In this document: in pieces, positions 1-7,423 of the stretch
Layout of the letters: each line of letters starts with the position of its first letter
How positions within the stretch are numbered: position 1 is the first letter of the stretch
Position numbers and translations under genes: made by a program
Source of the DNA: an uncultured Prevotella sp.
GTDB taxonomy: Bacteria > Bacteroidota > Bacteroidia > Bacteroidales > Bacteroidaceae
Reading direction: 5' to 3'
DNA length: 64,000 nucleotides
Assembly: GCA_944320235.1 (NCBI GenBank)
Contig: CALUGQ010000032.1
Coordinates: forward strand, 101,665-165,664
The notes under the pieces: generated by a model
Seen by the model: the letters and a program-made list of their open reading frames with translations, nothing else
Databases searched by the model: none
What the model was told of the DNA's origin: nothing

Positions 1-59
1 CCACAGGCCATAAAGGCAACAAGGCACAGCGCAATAGCTATGGCTTGTATTTCTCTCAT
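1..59 (-). CDS. Lipoprotein, N-terminal fragment (cut by window edge)
   Basis: The ATG at 59 follows the TAA stop of the upstream gene with no spacer, which suggests translational coupling. The 19 visible codons read as a short charged start, a hydrophobic core and the end AFMAC-G, a typical lipobox. The rest lies outside the window. It is the last visible gene of the cobalamin operon, so a B12-related lipoprotein (for example a BtuF-type binding protein) is a reasonable guess from context only; nothing in the visible residues tests this. Confidence 0.6.
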   Translation of the reverse strand, partial: MREIQAIAIALCLVAFMAC

Positions 60-1805
60 TTATTTTACATATACTTTACGTACTGTCCCATCAGACATCT
101 TTACTATGTTCACACCTCTAACTGGCGAAGATATCCTTACGCCTCCCAAGGTATAGCGTTCGGTCTCGACAGCCTTGCCCGAGTTGCTTATCCCATTCCC
201 AATTATACTTGATGTCATGTCGGGAGTCCCATTCAAGTTATCCATGCAGAAATAACCAGGAGTGGTCATGCCATAATCATTGTTATGCGAGCTGCTGACA
301 GAAAAACCAAGTGCAGTAACTTTTCCAAGCTTGCTTAAATCCACCCACTGCCAGTAATCCAGGTAGCCACGCGCAGCCTCAGACTCTGAACGATAATCAG
401 CCAGATACACTTCAACTTCAGACGTCGTTCCGTCTGGATGATGACCTGTAATTGTAAGCTTGCACCAGTCACCAGCTTCAAACTTGCCAGTCATTCCGTC
501 ACCTTCATTGTAAGCCTTCACATTGTTTGCCGTATTTGTAACGTAAAATCCGCTTATTGTCTCCCCTTCCGGCTTGTTCATTACCTCAACGAGCTCACCG
601 TAAGGATATACGACTGCATAATTTTCAGATCCATCATAACCATGGCCTACGGCACTATTGTACTGGTCTGCATCATAATTATCAAACACGACAGAAGTCT
701 TGTTTGATACTGCAAAACCAGACCAGGAATTCCATGTATCGTTGTATGTATTGTTGAAACGGAAAGACCCACTCACAAAACTGTTTGCATAAGCCGTGGT
801 GCCATAATCTCCGTCCATCTGTGTTCCTTTTTTATCCGAGCCATTCCAATACCCGTCACTGCCAAGCGATATTTCCTCGAAAGTTGCCATTTGTGACGGA
901 GAGGCCACGATAGCATCAAGCGAAGCCTGCAAATGCAAATCCTCGGCACCCGATATTTCCGTAGAAGTCTCACCCGTCCATCCACACTGCTGGTTGACTC
1001 CTGTATAAACCCTTACGAAATCAATGAAGTCAAGCTCTACAGGATTGCGTTCGGCATCTACAGCCCAGCCAATGTCAAAGCTGCAAGCTGCTGAATCAGA
1101 ATTCAACACATTGTCAGCATAACCATACCTCAACGCGTTGCGAACCCAATACTGCTGGTTGCCCGTGGCGCGATTGTACCCATTGGCGGGCAGCAATGTT
1201 CCGCCGAATGTCAGCTCATTGCCCAGCCAAAGAGGGAAATACTCCTGTTGGTGAAAAGAATTGCGGTCTACAGTGCCGCTGTTACCCTGGTTGTCAGTCC
1301 AAGGCACGTCGTTCATGGTATCAAGCTTATATGTTATCTCATATCCGTATGTCACCGCCCCGGCACTGTCGATGTCGGCACTGCCTGCCAATTCGTACCA
1401 AGCATCATCTGGCAACCCATTATGATTGACATCTTTTGACACCATGACAATACCCGGCTCTGCCCCTCCGTTCATGGCATTGCCACTGATATAAAAATCT
1501 CTTTGTCCCTCAATGTTCGCTATGCTGTGGTCAAAATGGAATGTAACATATCCCCCATATGCCCCGAGAGATATCATGCCACGATTATTGCGGGCTATGG
1601 CTTCGGTGCATTTGTCAACCATTGCTGCCGCATCGTCTCCATCCTCATATTTCGGCATGGTATTGACAAACTGCCCCGGAGCGGGTACATACTCATCGAC
1701 AGCCAGTATATACTTGCTGTGTTCCTGCGTGTCAGCCATTTGCTGCCCCATGGCCACGGCTGCTACAGCCATGGTAATCGAACCTAAAATAAATCTTTTA
1801 CCCAT
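60..1805 (-). CDS. DUF4465-type surface protein of B12 locus with T9SS-like C-terminus
   Basis: A 581-residue exported protein. It starts with a Sec signal peptide (about residues 1-20, ending near AMGQQ) that has no lipobox cysteine. The first half (about 30-270) resembles Bacteroidetes 'cell surface proteins' of B12 loci. The second half (about 300-530) has the DUF4465 look, including NSWSGFAVSN and a late WQWVDLSKLGKV segment. The last 35 residues (YTLGGVRI...GVNIVKMSDGTVRKVYVK) resemble the type A sorting tail of Prevotella T9SS cargo. In Bacteroides, BtuH proteins from comparable loci are surface lipoproteins that bind cobalamin; whether this is an orthologue I cannot establish. Its place downstream of btuB and btuG under a cobalamin riboswitch supports a role in cobamide capture. 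It is separated from btuG by 288 bp of noncoding DNA. Confidence 0.75.
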   Translation of the reverse strand: MGKRFILGSITMAVAAVAMGQQMADTQEHSKYILAVDEYVPAPGQFVNTMPKYEDGDDAAAMVDKCTEAIARNNRGMISLGAYGGYVTFHFDHSIANIEGQRDFYISGNAMNGGAEPGIVMVSKDVNHNGLPDDAWYELAGSADIDSAGAVTYGYEITYKLDTMNDVPWTDNQGNSGTVDRNSFHQQEYFPLWLGNELTFGGTLLPANGYNRATGNQQYWVRNALRYGYADNVLNSDSAACSFDIGWAVDAERNPVELDFIDFVRVYTGVNQQCGWTGETSTEISGAEDLHLQASLDAIVASPSQMATFEEISLGSDGYWNGSDKKGTQMDGDYGTTAYANSFVSGSFRFNNTYNDTWNSWSGFAVSNKTSVVFDNYDADQYNSAVGHGYDGSENYAVVYPYGELVEVMNKPEGETISGFYVTNTANNVKAYNEGDGMTGKFEAGDWCKLTITGHHPDGTTSEVEVYLADYRSESEAARGYLDYWQWVDLSKLGKVTALGFSVSSSHNNDYGMTTPGYFCMDNLNGTPDMTSSIIGNGISNSGKAVETERYTLGGVRISSPVRGVNIVKMSDGTVRKVYVK

Positions 1806-1904
1806 CTTTACTTAATTGTATATGTTTTTAATTTGCTATTTCTTATACGTTTTTGGTATGTCATCCAAAACGAAGCATTCGCACAAAGCTATGCTAACGA
1901 TTGT

Positions 1905-2060
1905 CAAACATATTTACAACCTACCATTTCAAAGTGCATCAATCATATTCATTTGCGTCAGAAATGGCTTTTTGCATTGCCAAACGGCTTGTTTCGCAAG
2001 CTAAAACGCCACCTTTTGCACGCCGAAATCATACATTTCGCAAGACATTGACAATCAAGC
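1905..2060. repeat. Intergenic repeat-like block A (inside B12 operon)
   Basis: This part of the 288-bp gap between btuG and the DUF4465 gene has no credible ORF. It contains AACCTACCATTTCAAAGTGC at 1918-1937, which matches 18 of 20 bases of block C at 36241-36260, followed in both blocks by GCAAG(G)CTAAAA-type segments. It is also rich in TTTGCATTGCCAAAC and TTTCGCAAG motifs. I read it as a diverged copy of an intergenic repeat or a structured RNA element. No TAnnTTTG promoter for the downstream gene was obvious. Confidence 0.4.
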
Positions 2061-2093
2061 CGTTAGTGATAGACTTGCCGATACTATAAAAGT

Positions 2094-3284
2094 TTACATA
2101 TCATCAGCTTTGTCAACCACTACATCCTTCCGGTAAACGAAAGCTGCATGACCTGGTATGTCGCCCGTCCAAACCCGCCAATCAAAAGACCCATCGGCGT
2201 GGAAGTGGTATAACTGACCACTCGACAGATAATCCTTGGCATCCATGACATAAAAGTCGCGGTCAAGCGGATTGACAATAATGCCATAAGGCAACACTAT
2301 GTCAGAGAACTCGGGGGCCGATGTCAACGATGTTGACACCTGTTCGCAAGTATTGACATTCACTATACCGTGACTTATTTTGTTCGAATTGGTCTCAAAA
2401 CTCCACTGGACACCTACATAATAAAGCGAATCGCCTACTATGCAAAAGTCTGAAACAGGAATGTCGAATGTGTCGGCAACAGCCATTTCTCCGCCATTCC
2501 CCCGCGACAACAAATATAACTTAGACTGCTCAGACCAATAGTCGCCGCGCGAGGTCGCCCATAGACGTCCGTACCTGTCGGCTTTCAGATGGTGCAAGTT
2601 GGGGGCAACCTCCACCTTGCCTGTTTGGGTGAAAGTCGCCAAGTCTACCACACTGACTGTCCTCTCGCTCATATCTAGCAGGTATCCGCCACTGTTAGCC
2701 ACATACAGCTTGCCATCAAGTATTGCCATCTCTTCCGGCTGGAAGCCTACAGTGACAGAGTCTACTTTGGCAAATGAAGCGGTATCAACCTTATAAATGC
2801 GTCCGAGATGTGCTGTTCCGCCTACCTCAACCGGACCAACGTATGAACTGACATAGGCGTATGCCCCGTTGAACGTGACATAGCGGCAATTGGGAATGTC
2901 TATCTTTGCAATTTTGCGACAGGAATCTGCCGTCGCCACAACTACCATATTGGAACAGTTTATCAGCATCCACAGTTGTCCGCCGTTAACTTTTATGTCG
3001 TTCCCGACATCCCCCAGCTCTTTGACCTCCGATGGATTGCGCTCCGGGTATATGTTACGGTTATATTTTACGGTTGCAGTTTGTCCGGAAAGATCCAGAT
3101 AATCCACAGAAGCCTTGTTTGCTCCCATATTACCTTCACACAGCACATACATCCCGACAATCTTGCCAATAACAGGTGTTGCCCCGGTGTCTTGCGTGTC
3201 GGACAGAATCACAAGCTCATCTTCACGACATGACGCGCATAGAGCAAGGCCAAGTAACACATATATCAAATTCTTCATGTTCAT
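2094..3284 (-). CDS. btuG: BtuG-like cobalamin-binding surface lipoprotein (YncE/beta-propeller)
   Basis: Starting at the ATG at 3284 (MNMKNLIYVL...), the protein has about 396 residues and a lipoprotein signal ending LALCASC. An upstream in-frame start at 3335 would overlap btuB and delay the signal peptide, so it was not used. The body has repeated WD40/YncE-like blades (for example AYVSSYV, KLYVANSGGY, DRYGRLWATSRGD, DFYVMDAKDYL), consistent with a seven-bladed propeller. In gut Bacteroidetes, BtuG sits on the outside of BtuB and captures cobalamin with very high affinity. The btuB stop lies 22 bp upstream, so the two are co-transcribed and are under the riboswitch at about 5.4-5.5 kb. Family assignment is strong; the exact ligand is inferred from context. 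Confidence 0.85.
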   Translation of the reverse strand: MNMKNLIYVLLGLALCASCREDELVILSDTQDTGATPVIGKIVGMYVLCEGNMGANKASVDYLDLSGQTATVKYNRNIYPERNPSEVKELGDVGNDIKVNGGQLWMLINCSNMVVVATADSCRKIAKIDIPNCRYVTFNGAYAYVSSYVGPVEVGGTAHLGRIYKVDTASFAKVDSVTVGFQPEEMAILDGKLYVANSGGYLLDMSERTVSVVDLATFTQTGKVEVAPNLHHLKADRYGRLWATSRGDYWSEQSKLYLLSRGNGGEMAVADTFDIPVSDFCIVGDSLYYVGVQWSFETNSNKISHGIVNVNTCEQVSTSLTSAPEFSDIVLPYGIIVNPLDRDFYVMDAKDYLSSGQLYHFHADGSFDWRVWTGDIPGHAAFVYRKDVVVDKADDM

Positions 3285-3306
3285 ATACTTAATTTTAACT
3301 GCATTG

Positions 3307-5313
3307 TCATAACATAACTTCAAGTGATACAGCATAGTTGCGCTTAGGCATAGGATAATTTATTATCACGTCATAATCCTGGCTGAACAGATTGTTCACC
3401 TCAAGTGTCAGGCGCACCCCCACTCTTTTAATGTTTGCACGATAAGTCATGCTGAGGTCACTCGTATACCATGGCTGCACATGATTTGTGGCTATATTTT
3501 CTTGTTGCGAGTATCGCTCACCAACATAGATGAAACTATAATTCATGCTGAGCGACTTGTAGGCCAGTCCAATTATAGCAGAGCCACTATGCCTGGGAAT
3601 ATAAGGAATCTGGTCATTATAATATGACAGCTCACTCGACGTGACATCACGAGCTTGCTGGAATGTATATTGAATGCGCGAAGTGACACAGACATCCGCC
3701 ATGGGCCTGAGTGTCACTTCGGCCTCGGCATCAAGCCCCCAAATATGCACACGGCCAAGATTGAGCATTGTCCAGCGGAATTGCTGGCCTTTGGGATAGG
3801 CTATAATCTTGTCGTGTACAGTATTGAAATATCCATCAGCCTGTATACGTACCCCCCCAAACCACGACGGACCGGTACTTTTACCATAAACTACACCAAG
3901 GTTGTATTGTATGGCGGTCTCAGGGGAAAGCGTCGCATTGCCTATATCTGTATAATAAAGTTCATTGAACGTAGGCATACGAAAACTCTTTTTTGCAAAA
4001 GCACGAATAGAAAATGTCCGCCCCCCCCAAGGGGCGAAACTGACAAAAACAGCAGGAGTGACCATGCGTGCAGATGGCTTGCGTGCTTGTTTCTGGGTAT
4101 GGTCCTTCACAAATGTCGCCAAGAGACTGCCTTGCACCTTTATGAAACGACTGTCGAAAGCAGTGGCCAGCGACAAGAAGTTGGAATACCTCTTGGGGAA
4201 GACAAAATTATGAATGTCAGAATTCAGTTTGTTCCATTTGAAATCATAACTTAACGAAACGCTCCAACCCGAAAGAATCTCATAGACATTTGCAAATGAA
4301 AAATAAATCTCCTGTTGCTTATATGTATTGTCGATAAGCATCGTCGTAGTGTCATTGTTTACATAGTGCGTGTCATAATATGCATACTTTGCCAATAAGC
4401 GGGAATCAAGTCGCGCAGACAAAGCCTTACGTATACTACCCTGGACAAATGAGTTATGATCCCATTGGCGTTCTCCTCGCCTCCAGACGTTGTTGACTAT
4501 CGCCCCTGGTATGCCACGCTCAGAATTATATGTATATGCCTTGGCCATCCATGAGCCGTCTTCAAAGTTTCCATAGAAATTGGCTTCAGCCCTTAAAGCC
4601 CACATATCACCATTCTGTCTGACTGCTGTCGTATCATATGCAGTCGTACCATCCATGTTTTTCCGTTTGTAACGAAACTTATACTTGCCTGTGGCCGTCA
4701 ACGCCCCAACACTCAGCGACGCACTTGCTGAAGGAGAGAGGCGTTGCTCGTAAAGTGATGACAAAGAAAATACATCGCCACTAGAGCCATACTTTACCTT
4801 AAACTTAAGGTTATAGTCCTTCCCGTTGGAAAACGATGGACGCTTAGTGCGAATATATACAGAACCGGCATTGCCAAAGTCGCTTGCAGACTGAAAGATA
4901 GCACTCTTCTGGCCATTATAAAGAGATATCGCCTCAACATTATCCAAAGAAAATTGCCCTAAGTCAATCTGCCCGTTTTGTGCATTGCCTAGTTCAATGC
5001 CATCATAGAACACACCTAAATGGCTACTTCCCATACTCCGCACATTGATGGTTTTAATTCCACCAACTCCACCATAATCCTTGATTTGTATTCCTGAAAA
5101 ATATCTCATCGCATCAGCAACCGAATGGCTGCTGAGTCTTTGCAATTGTTCGCCTGACAATGTCTGTGCCGGCACAACGTCACGTTGGCTAGGCTTGGAG
5201 ACGACAATGACCTCACGCACATGCAAGACACTGTCCAGTTTGCTTGATGTGCGAACCTGCGAATAACAACAGGCTATGGCGGCATTCATATATGCCAACA
5301 TGATAAACCTCAT
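3307..5313 (-). CDS. btuB: TonB-dependent cobalamin receptor BtuB
   Basis: A 668-residue outer-membrane TonB-dependent transporter. After a short signal peptide comes a TonB-box-like stretch (VREVIVVSKP), then a plug domain at about 45-150 (QTLSGEQLQRL, GVGGIKTINVRSMG, LGVFYDGIELGNAQNGQ) and a long 22-strand-type barrel that ends in an aromatic/hydrophobic strand (NYAVSLEVML). The translation start could also be the Met at 5301. Its function as a cobalamin/cobamide importer is supported by the cobalamin riboswitch directly upstream and by the btuG-like gene 22 bp downstream. The coding strand holds a run of eight G at 4021-4028, a possible slippage site. Confidence 0.92.
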   Translation of the reverse strand: MRFIMLAYMNAAIACCYSQVRTSSKLDSVLHVREVIVVSKPSQRDVVPAQTLSGEQLQRLSSHSVADAMRYFSGIQIKDYGGVGGIKTINVRSMGSSHLGVFYDGIELGNAQNGQIDLGQFSLDNVEAISLYNGQKSAIFQSASDFGNAGSVYIRTKRPSFSNGKDYNLKFKVKYGSSGDVFSLSSLYEQRLSPSASASLSVGALTATGKYKFRYKRKNMDGTTAYDTTAVRQNGDMWALRAEANFYGNFEDGSWMAKAYTYNSERGIPGAIVNNVWRRGERQWDHNSFVQGSIRKALSARLDSRLLAKYAYYDTHYVNNDTTTMLIDNTYKQQEIYFSFANVYEILSGWSVSLSYDFKWNKLNSDIHNFVFPKRYSNFLSLATAFDSRFIKVQGSLLATFVKDHTQKQARKPSARMVTPAVFVSFAPWGGRTFSIRAFAKKSFRMPTFNELYYTDIGNATLSPETAIQYNLGVVYGKSTGPSWFGGVRIQADGYFNTVHDKIIAYPKGQQFRWTMLNLGRVHIWGLDAEAEVTLRPMADVCVTSRIQYTFQQARDVTSSELSYYNDQIPYIPRHSGSAIIGLAYKSLSMNYSFIYVGERYSQQENIATNHVQPWYTSDLSMTYRANIKRVGVRLTLEVNNLFSQDYDVIINYPMPKRNYAVSLEVML

Positions 5314-5379
5314 CCCAATAAAAGGAAACTAGTTTCTTCACGCGCCTTTTCCACGAGGCTTCGATGAAGATTAAACACG

Positions 5380-5550
5380 CAATGGCAGGTCTTCTGACTT
5401 AATGTCCGGCAGCAAACGTCTTCCCAATTTATTTTATAAAATCAGTGACATAGTTGTTTGTTGCCAACAAGGACAAATCACAGCAGCGGGACTGTCGAGG
5501 ATTCTCACCCCGTTCCCTTTTAATCGCATTATGAATGCGAACCTATTGCG
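5380..5550 (-). promoter_or_regulatory. Cobalamin riboswitch
   Basis: On the minus strand the RNA has the conserved core in order: AAAAGGGAACGGGGTGAGAA, then a TCC...CAGTCCCGCTGCTGT segment (about 5480-5520), and finally the B12 box AAGTCAGAAGACCTGCC at 5384-5400. A GCATTC/GAATGC-type stem sits at the 5' end (about 5525-5540). Downstream, CTTCA...GCC...GGC...TGAAG (about 5338-5372) can fold and could form the expression platform before the btuB start at 5313. Riboswitches of this class shut off B12 uptake genes when adenosylcobalamin or a related cobamide binds. Confidence 0.93.
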
Positions 5551-5553
5551 CTG

Positions 5554-5581
5554 CAAAGTTAAGAAATTAATCTCAAACAAA
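5554..5581 (-). promoter_or_regulatory. Promoter of the btuB operon
   Basis: A TAACTTTG -7 element lies at 5561-5554 (read on the minus strand), with TTTG candidates for the -33 element at 5577-5574 and 5581-5578. This fits the Bacteroidetes primary sigma consensus (TTTG, about 19 bp, TAnnTTTG), although the spacing is a little short. Transcription would start a few bases upstream of the riboswitch aptamer. Confidence 0.65.
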
Positions 5582-5582
5582 G

Positions 5583-5946
5583 AAACATATAATAAAGAAT
5601 TTCTTAACACTTCTGTCGTTTGGGGCCATTTGGGACACGCTTAATAGATTAGTGATAAGAACAAAAAGAAATCAATCCTATTACACCATTATAATCGCAA
5701 TGATGCACTAGTACGTGATAAAGATTTTCGTGAGTTCCACAAGCAATGGTACCCCGGGCTATAGCCAGCCACTTGAAGCCCCCACGTTGTGGCGTGTTTG
5801 CAATCTACCACCGTCTGTTGCCGGTACTGTACCCAGTGAAGCTACTAAAGCTGGCCTCATTTCATATGGCATTTGTTGTCAAAATAGCCCCCTCACGAAC
5901 CTATAATCAACAAGTCTTACGACATGGAAAAGTTGCCTGCAAGGTG
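5583..5946. other. Unassigned intergenic block rich in short palindromes
   Basis: About 360 bp between the btuB promoter and the end of the LysM gene has no convincing ORF, tRNA or known RNA. The left part is A+T-rich; 5740-5900 is more G+C-rich and holds GGCTATAGCC (perfect palindrome), GGTAC-T-GTACC, and CCAC-GTT-GTGG. Short ORFs in both strands cross it but look like chance. A structured RNA or decayed repeat is possible. Confidence 0.3.
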
Positions 5947-6855
5947 TCATCTAAGCAAAAGCCCATCACCGACCTGTATCTGATAGTCTGGCGCAAGGCG
6001 ATTGAGCTTATAAAGACTTTTCAGCCTAATACCATAAAGCTGAGAAATGCTGTACATTGATTCACCAGCCCTAACATAATGTAGCCTTCCATCATAGTCT
6101 TTGGGTGCTTTCGACTGCTTTTTCTTCAAATATATGATATCACCTTCGCTCAATTGTGCATCACGGTCAAGCTCATTATACTTCGCCAATTTGCGCGCAG
6201 ATATACCCAATTCCTTTGAAAGGCTTTGGAATGTATCGCCTCGGCGCACCTTTATGTAATAATTCTTGTTGAAGAAATATACAGGGTGCAACAATCCATT
6301 AGCAGGAGTGTCTTTAGTGTGGCGGGCAAAAAACTTATCGTAACTTTTGGCAGTGTCATAACGGTACAGTTTGTAAAGCTGTATTATGTCTATAAGCTTG
6401 TCTGCATAACGAGGGTTTGTTGCGTAACCGGCAGCCTTTAGCCCACGTGCCCAACCTTTATAATCGGTGATTTTGAGTTTAAACAAGTTGCGATAACGCC
6501 GCCCGTTGACCAAAAATTTGGAATGATCCTCATAACTGTCGTAAACATTCTTGTACGCCCGAAAACACTCATTAGGTGCATCGTCAGTGAAATATGTGGT
6601 AGCACCTCGCCAGCCATGGCATTTTATACCAAAGTGGTTGTTGCCCCTACGAGCCAACTCACTGCGCCCTGCCCCTGACTCAAACACACCTTGAGCAAGA
6701 GTGATGCTTGCCGGTATGCGGTATTTTATCATTTGTTCAATGGCCAAGTCTTTATATTGGTCGAAATATTGCTGATAACTACGGTTCCATTTCATCTGAG
6801 CAGACACAGACACAGACAAAATGAGAAGCACCAACGTAAGAAAAGCCCTATTCAT
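5947..6855 (-). CDS. Exported glucosaminidase (GH73-like) with two LysM domains
   Basis: With the start at the Met at 6855 (MNRAFLTLVL...), the protein has about 302 residues and a Sec signal peptide ending VSVSAQ. A mannosyl-glycoprotein endo-beta-N-acetylglucosaminidase (FlgJ-type) domain covers about 25-165, with the conserved ITLAQGVFESGAGRSELA segment holding the catalytic Glu, and NHFGIKCHGW. Two LysM modules follow (about 200-245, YIKVRRGDTFQSLSKELG; and about 255-300, HYVRAGESMYSISQLYG). It probably cleaves peptidoglycan in the periplasm during growth or division. An upstream Met at 6891 would place 12 extra residues before the signal peptide. Confidence 0.88.
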   Translation of the reverse strand: MNRAFLTLVLLILSVSVSAQMKWNRSYQQYFDQYKDLAIEQMIKYRIPASITLAQGVFESGAGRSELARRGNNHFGIKCHGWRGATTYFTDDAPNECFRAYKNVYDSYEDHSKFLVNGRRYRNLFKLKITDYKGWARGLKAAGYATNPRYADKLIDIIQLYKLYRYDTAKSYDKFFARHTKDTPANGLLHPVYFFNKNYYIKVRRGDTFQSLSKELGISARKLAKYNELDRDAQLSEGDIIYLKKKQSKAPKDYDGRLHYVRAGESMYSISQLYGIRLKSLYKLNRLAPDYQIQVGDGLLLR

Positions 6856-6919
6856 AAAAAAGATTTGCTTTTTGTATGCAAAAGTACGCAAAACTATTCA
6901 GTTACTAACGCCTTTTTAT

Positions 6920-6927
6920 TAATTTTG
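6920..6927 (+). promoter_or_regulatory. -7 promoter element for cdd
   Basis: TAATTTTG lies 19 bp upstream of the cdd start codon and matches TAnnTTTG exactly. A clear -33 TTTG is not present at the expected distance. The implied 5' leader is only about 12-15 nt. Confidence 0.5.
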
Positions 6928-6946
6928 CGACAAAATTAGGATTATT

Positions 6947-7423
6947 ATGGAAGTAAGAATCATCAAATCTGCCATTACTGTTTACCAAATGGAGGAACTT
7001 AACGATAATGACCGCCATCTCATAGAACAGGCCATAGAGGCAACGAATAACTCATACGTACCATACTCACATTTCCACGTTGGTAGTGCTGTGCGGCTTG
7101 AAAACGGAGACGTCATAACAGGTTGCAACCAAGAAAACGCTTCTTTCCCGGTGACAATATGCGCTGAGCGCACAGCGCTATTCTCCGCTGGGGCGCAACA
7201 ACCAGACAAAGCAGTAGTGGCAATAGCCATCGCAGCGCGCAATGCAAGCGGACTGCTGACAGACCCTGTGACTCCATGTGGCAGTTGCAGGCAGGCACTG
7301 GTGGAAACGGAGTTTAGGCACAAACGCAAGATACGCATCTTGCTCTACGGCACAAAACACATATTTTGCATCGATGGAATAAGCAACTTGATGCCGCTAT
7401 CGTTTACCGACGACCAGCTGTAG
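6947..7423 (+). CDS. cdd: Cytidine deaminase
   Basis: A 158-residue cytidine/deoxycytidine deaminase that produces uridine in pyrimidine salvage. The zinc site is clear: ICAERTAL supplies the Cys and the catalytic Glu, and PCGSCRQ supplies the other two cysteines. The substrate-binding segment YVPYSHFHVGSAV precedes them. Length is typical of the small tetrameric class, with a Bacteroidetes-type N-terminal extension of about 15 residues. It is transcribed alone, divergent from the LysM gene, and its last 20 bp overlap the 3' end of the convergent beta-helix gene. Confidence 0.95.
   Translation: MEVRIIKSAITVYQMEELNDNDRHLIEQAIEATNNSYVPYSHFHVGSAVRLENGDVITGCNQENASFPVTICAERTALFSAGAQQPDKAVVAIAIAARNASGLLTDPVTPCGSCRQALVETEFRHKRKIRILLYGTKHIFCIDGISNLMPLSFTDDQL

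Noticed and set aside
3655-4254. 199-codon open frame on the plus strand
   Set aside because: It lies fully antisense to the beta-barrel of btuB, which has clear family signatures.
5583-5946. tmRNA, RNase P RNA or 6S RNA in the unassigned block
   Set aside because: None of the characteristic ends, tag frame or conserved cores was found.
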